64,000 nt of DNA from Bugulina stolonifera (GCA_935421135.1 OW285187.1:36086818-36150817), one strand, 5' to 3'; positions 1 through 11,975 are shown, counted from the stretch's first letter. Notes: generated by a model not told the origin, from the sequence alone. Translations and numbers: made by a program.

Positions 1-400
1 GGTGAGTGTACTGATGACATCATATAGGTGAGTATACTGTTGACATCATACAGGTGAGTATACTGATGACATCATATTATGCAGTAGGTGAGTATACTGA
101 TGACATCATATTATGCAGTAGGTGAGTATACTGATGACATCATATGCAGTAGGTGAGTATACTGATGACATCATACAGGTGAGTATACTGATGACATCAT
201 ATGCAGTAGGTGAGTATACTGATGACATCATATGCAGTAGGTGAGTATACTGATGACATCATATGCAGTAGGTGAGTATACTGATGACATCATATAGGTG
301 AGTGTACTGATGACATCATATAGGTGAGTATACTGATGATATCATACAGGTGAGTGTACTGATGGTATCATACAGCTGAGTATACTGATGACACCATAGT
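1..400. repeat. Minisatellite in glucosylceramidase intron, units of about 26-34 bp
   Basis: About 13 head-to-tail units built on GGTGAGTATACTGATGAC followed by ATCATATGCAGTA or shorter variants. Each full unit has a donor-like AG|GTGAGT and an acceptor-like ATGCAG on the gene's strand. The array runs off the left edge of the window. Confidence 0.9.
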
Positions 401-1233
401 ATTACGTAGTATGCACTGTATATTATGATATATGTTAGTACTATTATGTAGTATACACTGTATATGATATATGTTAGTACTATGTAGTATAATTATACAC
501 TGTATATGATATAATATGTTAGTACTATGTAGTATATACACTGTAGTGAAACTATAACAGGTGCTCTTTGACGCAATGCGCCTGGCCATCTGGCTGAGTG
601 CAGTTGTACCGTTGCGCTCTTTGACCCTTGACTTTGCGCCGGGCGCGGCGCGATGTGCGGGCAGATTCGTCTGCTGGACAGTTTGTGTTTGACTCTTGGC
701 GTAGACAGTTGAGATTATTTTTGTATCTTGATCTAGTAAAACATGTATTTAAAGATTGAAAGGAAGCTAATAGTCTTGACTATAGTAAAACTGTGTATTC
801 TTGGGTTTAGCGTGAATCTTCACTGGTATCTTTATTTACTAAGTTTTATTATTCTTATTGGCAAAATGACACCTTCAAGACTATTAGCTTCCTTTCAATC
901 TTTAAATACATGTTTTACTAGATCAAGATACAAAAATAAACTCAACTGTCTGCGCCAAGAGTCAAACACAAACTGTGCAGCAGACGAATCTGCCCACACA
1001 TCACGCCGCGCCCGGCGCAAAGTCAAGGGTCAAAGAGCGCAACGGTACAACTGCACTCAGCCAGATGGCCAGGCGCATTGTGTCAAAGAGCACCTGTTAT
1101 AGTTTCACTACATACACTGTATATGATATATGTTAGTACTATATAGTATACACTGTATATGATATATGTTAGTACTATGTAGTATGACTGTATATGATAC
1201 ATTAGTATTGTATAGTATACACTGTATATGATA
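400..1233. repeat. Short AT-rich tandem repeat flanking a foldback element
   Basis: Units of the type GATATATGTTAGTACTATGT with GTATACACTGTAT occur at 400-545 and again at 1110-1230. They are split by the inverted-repeat element at 546-1108. All of this lies in the intron before the first visible glucosylceramidase exon. Confidence 0.8.
546..1108. mobile_element. Foldback/MITE-type element with ~230-bp terminal inverted repeats
   Basis: The left arm begins GTGAAACTATAACAGGTGCT and the right end is its reverse complement, AGCACCTGTTATAGTTTCAC. The match continues, with few mismatches, for about 230 bp per arm (546-775 against 880-1108), around a spacer of roughly 100 bp. TA flanks both ends (544-545 and 1109-1110), consistent with a TA target duplication. 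The arms are GC-richer than the surroundings. No transposase is encoded; the open frame at 743-1102 is formed by the arm itself. Confidence 0.85.
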
Positions 1234-1234
1234 G

Positions 1235-1836
1235 GATCTGCAGAACTGGGTGACTGGTTGGACCGACTGGAACATTGCCTTAAATATGTCTGGTGGACCT
1301 AACTGGGTGAATAACAACGTGGACAGTCCGATCATAGTGGACTATACTAAGGATGTATTCTATAAACAACCAATGTACTACATTCTAGGCCACTTCAGGT
1401 AAGGACCACAGTGTTAGTATATCTATTGGGAGTAACAGTAGAATGTCAATACTATAATATGTTCATGCTCTTACTTATGTTTTTGACAGCAAGTTCCTGA
1501 CTCCTGGGTCTGTTAGACATGAAATGCATGTTAAAGGAGTTAAATCCACGGGTGTTGTGTTCTCTACTCCAGAGAAATACATGGTTATGGTGCTGTTTAA
1601 CAAGTAAGTGTATTACACATTACCCTTTATATACATTATGTACATGTATGTACTGTATCAAGTGGTGTGCTTAGTATATCCATATTGTAGGTGTTGACTG
1701 TACTTTACTATACATGTGCTATACTGTACATTGTAGAGGGAGCTCTGATGAAGACGTTGATATTACTGATGGTAGCAAGGTGTTTACTGTAGCTGTCAAG
1801 GCCAGATCTATTAACACTGTAATATGGAATCACTAA
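1235..1836 (+). CDS. Glucosylceramidase-like (GH30), C-terminal exons only
   Basis: Lysosomal glucosylceramidase hydrolyses glucosylceramide to glucose and ceramide. Three exons are visible: 1235-1398, 1490-1603 and 1737-1836, with GT-AG boundaries and compatible phases, giving 125 residues ending IWNH and a TAA stop. The first exon carries [28 protein letters not shown] and [13 protein letters not shown], which are hallmark segments of the GBA1 family C-terminal half. The later exons give SKFLTPGS and the C-terminal beta domain. The catalytic glutamates belong to exons left of the window and cannot be assessed. The intron before 1235 is unusually repeat-filled. The gene converges on the minus-strand gene ending at 2415. 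The family is very clear; the exact member is not. Confidence 0.93.
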
Positions 1837-2414
1837 CTTTAGCTTCTGAAGACTGTTTATATTTATATCATTCATGTATACATCTATATAATATTATTAT
1901 ATATTTACAATGTATGCTTCAGTATTGTAATTCCAAGCCAAAACTCCAGAGTGATTATATTTTTATAAAAGATGCAGTTATAAATCTATTTAAATTGGTT
2001 TTATTTTCTATTATCAGTTATCCAGTTATGCATTGCAGTGGATACACTATTAGTTGTCTTCTCTTGGAATATGTTCTATTCATTACAGATTTGTGTTGTT
2101 CACATACACATAGATATGATTATGTTAGTTTAGGTAATTGTCAATGTTGATATACTCTATAATACTGTTACAATGATAATCATGTGTATAACTACATGTA
2201 CTTCTCTGTGAAAGGAATAATATATGATTGTGCAAGTAGGACAATTATAATATAATATTTATTTGATTGTGAGAGATGGACAAAACTAGACAGTGTACTG
2301 TTACAACCATAACACATGTAATATACTGTACACACACCATATTTACATATTTACACTATATAATAATACACAGATATGACATAAAATATACACGATTGTA
2401 TTACGAACATGGAG
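1837..2414. other. Convergent 3' intergenic region
   Basis: AT-rich sequence between the glucosylceramidase stop and the L3MBTL copy 1 stop. It probably holds both 3' UTRs. TTTATT at 2258-2263 reads AATAAA on the minus strand and could be the L3MBTL copy 1 polyadenylation signal. The open frame at 1824-2150 overlaps the last exon in another frame and looks spurious. Confidence 0.5.
2258..2263 (-). promoter_or_regulatory. Candidate polyadenylation signal for L3MBTL copy 1
   Basis: AATAAA on the minus strand, about 150 bp beyond the stop codon at 2415. This is a motif match only, in AT-rich DNA. Confidence 0.4.
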
Positions 2415-5400
2415 CTAGTCCAGGTTCAGTTTATATCTGAAGATCTCAATGCCTGCGTTTATGATTATAGCAGCACCTAGTATAATGTTTAACCTGCGGG
2501 TCAAATCCCTGGTCTGCATTAGCAAGAAAGCTTTACCATCTACTTCCTGCAAGCAAATAATATTTAATGTACATGACTGTATATGTATATACATACAATT
2601 GAGTATAATAATACACTTTACATACATATAATAGACAGTATACAAAATGTAGGAAGGAGTGTAAGACAATACCTGTTCATTAAAGACATTAGACATGTGC
2701 TCAGTCCATAACTCCGCCCGTATTATCTTTGAAACAAAGTCAGTAACTTGCTGACTCGTCCACAGAGGTACTTGAGCTGCGTCTACTTCAGCCGCTCCTC
2801 GCACCACATTCTCCTTGAGTGACATCTCAAACTCCTTCTGCTCCCTTGTCTTACGGTTACCATATGGAGAACATACTGCACTGTGGATAGCATCCTGCAG
2901 TGCATTGTGGGCTCGTTCTATAATAGACAGATGGACCAATAGAATTGGTCACAACTTTCATAGTTTTTCCCCTTTTCTATTAGTGTTTAGGTACATGGAG
3001 AACAAACAGAGATGCTATTAAATTATAAATAAACATGCATATAATATATTATAGATTGATATGCATTTAACCCGTACATATATTTACATATTACACATAA
3101 CTCGCGTATATACATGTACGTATATACGTGTACGTATATACATGTACGTATATACATGTACGTATATACATGTACGTATATACATGTACGTATATATTAC
3201 TAATAACTCGTGTATATATTTATTGCTACATGACAGTATAACTCACGTTTAACTTCTTCCCTTGATGGGGGATGAGTTGCTCTTTCATCTGCTACCAGAT
3301 GAGGAGGAGGAAGCCCTTCAGCAGAGGGCGCTCCAGTAACCACTAATACTGGCTCAGCTACTGTAGCAGTGACACTGATAGGCTCTGCAATACCCGACTC
3401 TGATGAGGTCACTCGTGGTCTCACAGTAGTTTTCCTACTCCTTGCTCGACTATTTCTTGATGCCGCACCTGCTCTACTGGTTCTAGCTCCGCCTACCTTC
3501 GCACCAGCCACTTGGTCTCCCAGATATCGCATTACTCGCTCCTGATTGGTTGGAGCTAGTGGACACCCGGATATTGTATAGTGCACTGGGTACTTTCCCG
3601 TTATATGGCCAGAGCCATCACAGCCTGCTGTTGGACAGCCTCCCACACTACTGAAACATACGATACCACAGGCTACAGTTTACACCTCTACACAGGTTAC
3701 AGTTTACACCTCTACACAAGCTACAGTTTACACCTCCACACGAATAGTACACTCAGTAAAACACAGCGTAATTCTACTGCACATACACACAGATGAAGTT
3801 CACTTACAGCATTTGAAGAAGCCAAATGCAAACTAACACAATTTTCTGCAAACACATATTGATGAAGTAAAATGTTTTCTTTAAAGAAGTCATCATAACT
3901 CAAGTAAAATGCAAACTAAAACAGCCAGCTGAAAGTGGAAGGTGGAATGACTTCTCTATCCAAACCCCTAATTTATGTCACAGTAGGTCAGCAAGCTATG
4001 TATTAGATAGCTTCCTGTTAGCCAGCTAGCTGTTAGCTATATTACAGGTATATAGAGTATAACACCTTGAAGAGGGTGTCATAACTGACACTAGTAAGAG
4101 AGTAGTACATACCTGGCATCTATTGCAGGTGGTTGAGGAGTACCACCAATAGCTGTGCTGCTGCTGCCTTCCTGCTCCAGAAGTTGCTGACCCAGCAGTC
4201 TGTCAGGAAGTATACTCTCCTTACGAAGATTCAGGTCGGAATAAGGGCATCCTAACAAACTACAATAATATATACAGTATATATCCTAACAAACTACAAT
4301 AATATATACAGTATATATCCTAACAAACTACAATAATATATACAGTATATATCCTAACAAACTACAATAATACATACAGTATATTATATCCTAACAAACT
4401 ACAATAATATATACAGTATATATCCTAATAAACTACAATAATATATACAGTATATATCCTAACAAACTACAATAATATATACAGTATATATCCTAACAAA
4501 CTACAATAATATATACAGTATATATCCTAACAAACTACAATAATACATACAGTATATATCCTAACAAACTACAATACTATATACAGTATATATCCTAACA
4601 AACTACAATAATATATACAGTATATATCCTAACAAACTACAATAATATATACAGTATATATCCTAACAAACTACAATAATACATACAGTATATATCCTAA
4701 CAAACTACAATAATATATACAGTATATATCCTAACAAACTACAATAATATATACAGTATATATCCTAACAAACTACAATAATACATACAGTATATATCCT
4801 AACAAACTACAATAATACATACAGTATATATCCTAACAAACTACAATAATATATACAGTATATATCCTAACAAACTACAATAATATATACAGTATATATC
4901 CTAACAAACTACAATAATATATACAGTATATATCCTAACAAACTACAATAATATATGCAGTATATATCCTAACAAACTACAATAATATATACAGTATATA
5001 TCCTAACAAACTACAATAATATATACAGTATATATCCTAACAAACTACAATAATATATACAGTATATATCCTAACAAACTACAATAATACATACAGTATA
5101 TATCCTAATAAACTACAATAATATATACAGTATATATCCTAACAAACTACAATAATATATACAGTATATATCCTAACAAACTACAATAATATATACAGTA
5201 TATATCCTAACAAACGACAATAATAGATACAGTATATATCCTAACAAACTACAATAATATATACAGTATATATCCTAACAAACTACAATAATATATACAG
5301 TATATATCCTAACAAACTACAATAATATATACAGTATATATCCTAACAAACTACAATAATATATACAGTATATATCCTAACAAACTACAATAATATATAC

Positions 5401-8400
5401 AGTATATATCCTAACAAACTACAATAATATATACAGTATATATCCTAACAAACTACAATACATATATACAGTATATATCCTAACAAACTACAATAATATA
5501 TACAGTATATATCCTAACAAACTACAATACATATATACAGTATATATCCTAACAAACTACAATAATATATACAGTATATATCCTAACAAACTACAATAAT
5601 ATATACAGTATATATCCTAACAAACTACAATAATACATACAGTATATATCCTAACAAACTACAATAATATATACAGTATATATCCTAACAAACTACAATA
5701 ATATATACAGTATATATCCTAACAAACTACAATACATATATACAGTATATATCCTAACAAACTACAATAATATATACAGTATATATCCTAACAAACTACA
5801 ATAATATATACAGTATATATCCTAACAAACTACAATAATATATACAGTATATATCCTAACAAACTACAATAATATATACAGTATATATCCTAACAAACTA
5901 CAATAATACATACAGTATATATCCTAACAAACTACAATAATATATACAGTATATATCCTAACAAACTACAATAATATATACAGTATATATCCTAACAAAC
6001 TACAATAATATATACAGTATATATCCTAACAAACTACAATAATATATACAGTATATATCCTAACAAACTACAATACATACATACATATACATAGATATAC
6101 ATGTGCTGTATACTCGTACAATATACAATATACATGTATAACCTATACACTGACATCTTCTATTACTATATACACATGTACAATACATGGTATATTACCA
6201 CACTGATCTCTTATATTACTATGGTACATAGTAAACTCATATCCTATACACATACCTGTGATGTGCTGAGTATTTAGCTCCTTTCACATGCCCGTAACCA
6301 TAGCAACCAGGAGTAGGACAGCAGCCGTTATAGTTTACAATGTGTAGAGGTGTGAGCGGTGGCTGTAGAGGATGTCCAGTTCTCTGGCACCTGGAGATAC
6401 ATAGAGGAGTTGGTCATATTATAGCCTGCTAACTTATAATTATTATATTATAACACTGAGTGATGTCATCAACTCTATAATGTATATATAGCCTTAGCTA
6501 CCCACCAGCCTACTGGGTGAAGGTCGGGGCTGTCTGCATCCTCCCAGTAATCATACTTATTGTCCCAACCACTGAAGTGTATGAGTATTCTGTTATCTAC
6601 AACTTGTAGAACCTGGGCTACCCGCACCAGAAGAGGGTTTCTTTTATCTACGGATTCCAGAACCATGCCGACTTGGAACATGAGCAGATCTCTCTAAAGC
6701 AGGTAATATACAACTGGAGAATACACATGTACATACCACATATACAACTGGAGAACACACATGTACATACCATATGCATGCACTTGTTCACATAGCTATA
6801 GATACCACAGATAAACAACAAGCTGGGATTTCAGGCTCTCAGTTTTAAGCACATTGAGAGGATAACGACATGTACGTACACGCATTACTTCGTGACTTAC
6901 AGGTTTGAAGGTGACTTACAGGTTTAAAGGCGTGGGGAGGAGCAGCCCTAGACTTGGTCTCTTCTGTATAACTGTCCCAAGTAAACCTATCAGGTTGTGG
7001 GTATCCATTGGGAGCTGATAGAATTCTACCGTTCTCCTGACACCAGCCCACATTGTGAATATAGAGGGAGTTGTTGTAGCACCAGTAGTCATACGTATCT
7101 TCCCACCCGTCAAAGTGTATGAGAAGTTTGTCCCCGTACGTATCGGACACCGTAGCTACACAAACCAGAGCATGGTCCTTCACATCCACTGCCTCCAGCT
7201 TGTCACCCACTTGGAACACAGGAGTCAGTGACTGGTACTGTTCAATATAAGTTATAGTAAATGAGTCAGTGACTGGTACTGTTCAACATAAGTCATAGTA
7301 AATGAGTCAGTGACTGGTACTGTTCAATATAAGTTATAGTAAATGAGTCAGTGACTGGTACTGTTCAATATAAGTCATAGTAAATGAGTCAGTAACTGGT
7401 ACTGTTCAACATAAGTTATAGTAAATGAGTCAGTGACTGGTACTGTTCAATATAAGTTATAGTAAATGAGTCAGTGACTGGTACTGTTCAATATAACTTA
7501 TAGTGAATGAGTCAGTGACTGTTACTGTTCAATATAAGTTATAGTAAATGAGTCAGTGACTGGTACTGTTCAATATACGTTATAGTAAATGAGTCAGTGA
7601 CTGGTACTGTTCAATATAAGTTATAGTAAATGAGTCAGTGACTGGTACTGTATGTTATAGCATAAAAACTTGGAACATTTCAGAATAGTTATTGGGTGCA
7701 AAATCACCATTCCGTAGCCATACTGAAGAAAACCAACACCATAATATGATGTATTTGTACAATCATATACATCAAGCTAATTGGTAGATTTATAACTAGT
7801 ACTCGACTGGAATTGGTTGGTTTACAACTAGCACTCACCTGTGGACTGCTGACGGTAAAGATATTGGATGGAGCCGCTTCCGATTTGGACAACTGTAAAT
7901 ACTTGTCCCAAGAGAATGACTCCTTATATACACCTGAATCAGTATAATAGACTAGATGCTCATAGTAAAAAAAATGGTTTCCTCCAATCACAATAATATT
8001 CCACATGCCTCTGACTATTATTCTATTGCTACAGCATCATCTACTAGTGAATCTAACAGAGCACAAGTATGAAGAGAGAGGGAGTTGTCTTACCTTTGGG
8101 TGGCTGAAGAACTTTACCATTCTTAGCACACCATCCAGCAGGGAATATTTCATCAGAGTTGGCATTAGTCCAAAAGTCATAACAGTCCATGTAACCATCA
8201 AAGTGCAGTCTTACCCGATGACCTTTGACCTCTTTGACTGTTACTACACAGAATGCTGTTGGATGTAGTGGATCAATAGCTTCTAACTTCATACCGAGAG
8301 TGAAGAGGTTGACGAATGAGGCTGGGGGCTGTATGTATACAATATAGCAATACAGTACTTTCAGGTCTACCTATGTCAAAGAGAGAGTAGATAACTACCA

Positions 8401-9920
8401 CTACTACTAGCTCTAACATAATGCTATCTAGCAGAGAGTAGATAACTACCACTACCACTAGCTTTAATATAATACTATCTACATGTAGTAGAGAGTAGAT
8501 AACTACCACTACTACTAGTAGGTGCGGTGCAATAGGGGAGTGTGATGGAGGGTGTGAAATATTTTTTGAATTATCCGAGGTTGAATTAAGCAAGTTCAAC
8601 GGTACTAGTATTACATAACATACACTTTGTATTGGATGTAATATACTAGTATTATATCTATAAGAAATGTCAGTATTTGCTGCTGATGGTGTCTCACCTC
8701 TCTAATAAACAGACTCTCTGGTGCAGCAGTTAAACCTTCAGAGCTGAAGAACTCTCCATACCTGAATGCCTTTGGTTTCTTCACTGTAAGACGTACATGA
8801 TACACTCAGCCATATGTAGTATTTTAGACTACTATATGTTAATTATAGTAGTATATTACTTAGTAGTACTTAGTACGGTGATGACCTACTAGAACTGTGC
8901 TGAGGTTTGCATTAGTACACTCATTACACATGTATATATGCATAGCCTGTGATCCATTAGAGCTGCACTACCCACCCTTACTGACTCTCCTGTTATCAAG
9001 GCAGTCCATCCTGAAGTTCTCCTCATAAGCACTCAGATAGGAAGCTTTCTTTTTCTTCCTTTTTCCAGGAGCTCGGGGAGAGCCTGTGTGCTCATTGGTT
9101 GATTTATTAGACGGTTTTGATTGATATTTAGTCTCAGGTTCTGCACAGTCTGGGGAACTGTTTGAGGGTGCACACAAAACGCCCCTGAATTCAAACCATG
9201 ACATAGAGATAGAATACAGCACTGAAACAAGTTTAACCAAAGTAGTCGAAATAGAAAGCAATTAACTTACCCGTGTTTGTCCGCACATGACTGGGAGCAG
9301 TACCTGTCTGGTTGAATGAACTCAGTGGACGGAGCCTCTTTACCACACACTATACACATGGATAGAGTATCTATTGGTATCATCTCTGTAATATTAACAC
9401 AGATATTGTGTATATTTACATAATATACGTCGAATGGAAGAGCAAACATTGTTGTAGGCCAGTAAGGTAAAACATGTATTTATATAGAAGGGAGTTGCTA
9501 GTCAAATCACAAACATATTACAATATGTAGATGTCTAAATACTATATGATATAGCAGAATATAATAATATAGTGTAACATTAACACATCTCAAGAGACCA
9601 TACCATCTTTATATGAGTTATCTCCCTTTACTTGAGTGACACCAGAGGTCGTGCTTGCTGCCTCAACTCCAACCTGGTCACTGCCGACTTCCTACAAATA
9701 CAATCATGTAGTGCATAATGTACACTCTGTATTAGATGTAATATACTAGTATTATATCTATAAGAAACCACCCCCTAGACTGAGGTCCACTATTCAGGTG
9801 ATGATTTACCTTTAGCTCTGCTCCATCTTCCTCATCACCGAGTGTGGTACGTCTGTCTGTTTGTCTTGGTGTTCCTCTGGTCTTTTTAGACTGTCTTCTC
9901 CTTTTAGACTTTGGGGGTAT
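2415..9920 (-). CDS. L(3)mbt-like MBT chromatin reader, copy 1 (5' end not located)
   Basis: L3MBTL proteins bind mono- and dimethyl-lysine on histones and repress or compact chromatin in the nucleus. Exons in coding order: 9810-9920, 9604-9691, 9271-9385, 8982-9184, 8698-8783, 8094-8328, 7839-7933, 6920-7231, 6502-6693, 6256-6383, 4113-4259, 3247-3650, 2673-2917, 2415-2546. All phases agree, giving 830 residues. Domain order: basic tract [13 protein letters not shown] finger (CIVCGKE...[11 protein letters not shown]); three MBT repeats; two CCHHC fingers ([12 protein letters not shown]...HHSLLGCP, then [12 protein letters not shown]...SGCPLA); SAM domain ending YKLNLD. The MBT2 cage residues are present (Asp in AVD; Phe, Trp, Tyr in [12 protein letters not shown]). 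The 9810-9920 exon opens at an acceptor with an in-frame stop just upstream, so at least one earlier exon is missing from this model. Intron 4260-6255 is filled by a 34-bp array. Confidence 0.92.
3100..3200. repeat. TACATGTACGTATA tandem repeat
   Basis: About seven copies of a 14-bp ATATACATGTACGT-type unit in the L3MBTL copy 1 intron between exons 2673-2917 and 3247-3650. The ORFs read through it are low-complexity. Confidence 0.85.
3666..3745. repeat. Short 24-bp repeat beside an exon boundary
   Basis: Three to four copies of TACAGTTTACACCTCTACAC start 16 bp past the exon end at 3650, in L3MBTL copy 1. Confidence 0.75.
4251..6075. repeat. 34-bp satellite made from a splice acceptor and exon start, ~53 copies
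   Basis: The unit is TCCTAACAAACTACAATAAT followed by ATATACAGTATATA (34 bp), repeated about 53 times with few changes. On the minus strand each unit reads TATATTATTGTAG|TTTGTTAGGA. That is the acceptor and first bases of the L3MBTL copy 1 exon 4113-4259, whose own boundary (4259/4260) forms the edge of the array. Confidence 0.95.
7205..7648. repeat. 41-bp array containing the MBT2 exon acceptor, ~10 copies
   Basis: The unit is GAGTCAGTGACTGGTACTGT followed by TCAATATAAGTTATAGTAAAT. On the minus strand it contains GTACCAG|TCACTGACTC, identical to the acceptor and first 10 bases of exon 6920-7231 of L3MBTL copy 1. The real junction is 7231/7232. Confidence 0.93.
8370..8520. repeat. ~48-bp repeat in the intron before MBT1, shared by both L3MBTL copies
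   Basis: Three units around GAGAGTAGATAACTACCACT with a CTA-rich tail. The same array, also about three units, is in the matching intron of copy 2 (49390-49550). Confidence 0.85.
8557..8600. mobile_element. Fragment of a pogo-like MITE end
   Basis: TTTTTGAATTATCCGAGGTT followed by GAATTAAGCAAGTTC matches the terminal repeat of the element at 11985-12341. Only one end is present. Confidence 0.6.
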
Positions 9921-10778
9921 CTAGAATGTATGAGATGATTACATGGGAATTCTAAGCCTGCCGAAGGAAGGGTGTATTACAGATTGAGTACAGAACTCGG
10001 TCCAATGAAGACTAACTGAGTTGAATGCTAGTGTATACTGTGGACTAGCTGAGTTGAAGGCTAGTGTATACTGTGGACTAACTGAGTTGAAGGCTAGTGT
10101 ATACTGTGGACTAGCTGAGTTGAAGGCTAGTGTATACTGTGTATTCCCTGCTCCTATTCATCATACTGAATTGAAGAAGTGAAACAGTAATTCCCCAACA
10201 TTGTTATTTATTACACAGCAAAGTCCCAACACGTTGGGTGCACAAGTGGAAAAATTTGAGGTAACCTTTGTTCATCGCCAAACCTGAAGCAGAAGAAGTT
10301 GTCTTCTTTATATATTGTTGTTGTCCACCCAAGCCCTAACCACACACAAGAAACTATCCAAGACTGCACCCAGCAGTTACTATTTTGTTTGTTGATGAGC
10401 AGATGGGGTGAATATAACTAGTACTAGTAACCACATTACTACAATGCATATAATAGAATACAATGCTGTTACATAATACATGTTGTTGAAGTTAGAGTGT
10501 TATATAATCACTAGAATTAAATAGTATTACATGTACATGTAGTTGTACTTACAGTGGGTCCTATTTAGTTATACAGTGATAGTTTACCAAGGTTATAGCT
10601 GATACCAGTTTATATCTACATTTCATGCACTGTTAGTGTGAGTATGAGTAAGACTGTAATACGGTGCATTACAAGTATAATGTAAGGATGTTGTGGGCGT
10701 CTTCCCTCCGCCTGCGCAAATTTGTTCACATATTTTTTCATATTTCCCAAATTTTGGGGAATGTTTAAGACAGGATTA
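9921..10778. other. Region upstream of the first mapped L3MBTL copy 1 exon
   Basis: Contains a four-copy 33-bp array at 10020-10145 (GTGGACTAGCTGAGTTGAAG type). The missing first coding exon of L3MBTL copy 1 may lie here or further right; no convincing minus-strand ATG exon was recognised. Confidence 0.5.
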
Positions 10779-11353
10779 AAGTGCGTTTACACTACACCAA
10801 CTCCGACACCAACTCCGTCTTTTCTGCCCAACTCCGGCAAAGTTGGTGTAGTGTAAACACAAAAGTCGGTGTCGGAGATCCCTATTGTCGGAGACGGAGT
10901 TGGAGCAACCCAACAGTGCTGGGTTACTCCGACAAGTCAGAGGGTATTGACCAATCATAAATCAGTATTTTAATTATAGCTAGCATCTGTTTTGCAAATC
11001 TAGGATTGGCTCTGGATTTTTGATGATAAGCCTAAAGCTTTATTATGGGAAAAACCTTCCATAGCACTAGCTATTCAAAGCGATACTTACAAAACTTTAA
11101 TTTGAAGTACATGTTGTATAGTTTTCAAGAGCCCACCAGCTAACTACCAGCCAGTTTACAAATCTAGGATTAGCTGTTGATCATAGATGATGAATCCAAA
11201 GCTTTTTAAGCCTATTTACTATAATCACAGTACATGTACACTTGTACAAGCATGCTTGCTGATGTGGGCACTGGCAATTAATTGATTTGTGGTCAACAAC
11301 TAGTAGTTGGGAGTCGGAGTTGGTGTTGGAGTTGGTGTAGTGTAAACGAACCT
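10779..11353. mobile_element. PIF/Harbinger-like MITE
   Basis: Ends are AAGTGCGTTTACACTACACC at the left and its inverted counterpart GGTGTAGTGTAAACGAACCT at the right. TTA on both sides (10776-10778 and 11354-11356) would be the 3-bp target duplication typical of PIF/Harbinger. Sub-terminal AACTCCGACACCAACTCCG-like repeats occur at both ends. No transposase is seen in the 575 bp. Confidence 0.75.
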
Positions 11354-11444
11354 TTAGACTACCACATACTACTACTAATTATAGCACAGCTGTATGTAGA
11401 TCATACAAAACATGGCTGCATAAAAGTTGGTGTTTAGTTGGTGA

Positions 11445-11655
11445 GCCAAGGGCAGGTATGGTTGCACATACTACATACCTTGTTGGCAGGTATGGTTGAA
11501 CATACCAAATACCCAGTTGGCAGGTATGGTTGAACATACCAGATACTCAGTTGGCAGGTATGGTTGAACATACCAGATACTCAGTTGGCAGGTATGGTTG
11601 AACATACCAGATACTCAGTTGGCAGGTATGGTTGAACATACTACATACACAGTTC
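11445..11655. repeat. 34-bp tandem repeat
   Basis: About six copies of GGCAGGTATGGTTGAACATA followed by CCAGATACTCAGTT; the unit is itself partly palindromic (GGTATGGTTGAACATACC). Confidence 0.88.
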
Positions 11656-11777
11656 AGTATCATCAGCCTGACTATTAGCACAATGTCACACTCATCATTA
11701 AACCAGATACTGTTTGCCAATAATTTCCATCACTATCAGATTCTTCTACATAACTATTTATTTGAAGAGAACATACA

Positions 11778-11975
11778 TGTAATCATGTAGTTATTTAGCT
11801 ACATGTGTATGTACAATCATGTAGTTATTTAGCTACATGTGTATGTACAATCATGTAGTTATTTAGCTACATGTGTATGTACAATCATGTAGTTATTTAG
11901 CTACACGTGTATGTACAATCATGTAGTTATTTAGCTACATGTGTATGTACAATCATGTAGTTATCTAGCTATGTG
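11778..11975. repeat. 34-bp tandem repeat with internal dyad
   Basis: About six copies of ACAATCATGTAGTTATTTAG followed by CTACATGTGTATGT. Each unit can pair CATGTAG with CTACATG. Confidence 0.88.

Noticed and set aside
1824..2150. 108-residue plus-strand open frame
   Set aside because: Overlaps the last glucosylceramidase exon in another frame, is AT-biased, and has no motif.
8053..8092. Extension of the MBT1 ORF past 8094
   Set aside because: A consensus donor (AAAG|GTAAGAC) ends the exon, and the same donor is conserved in copy 2.
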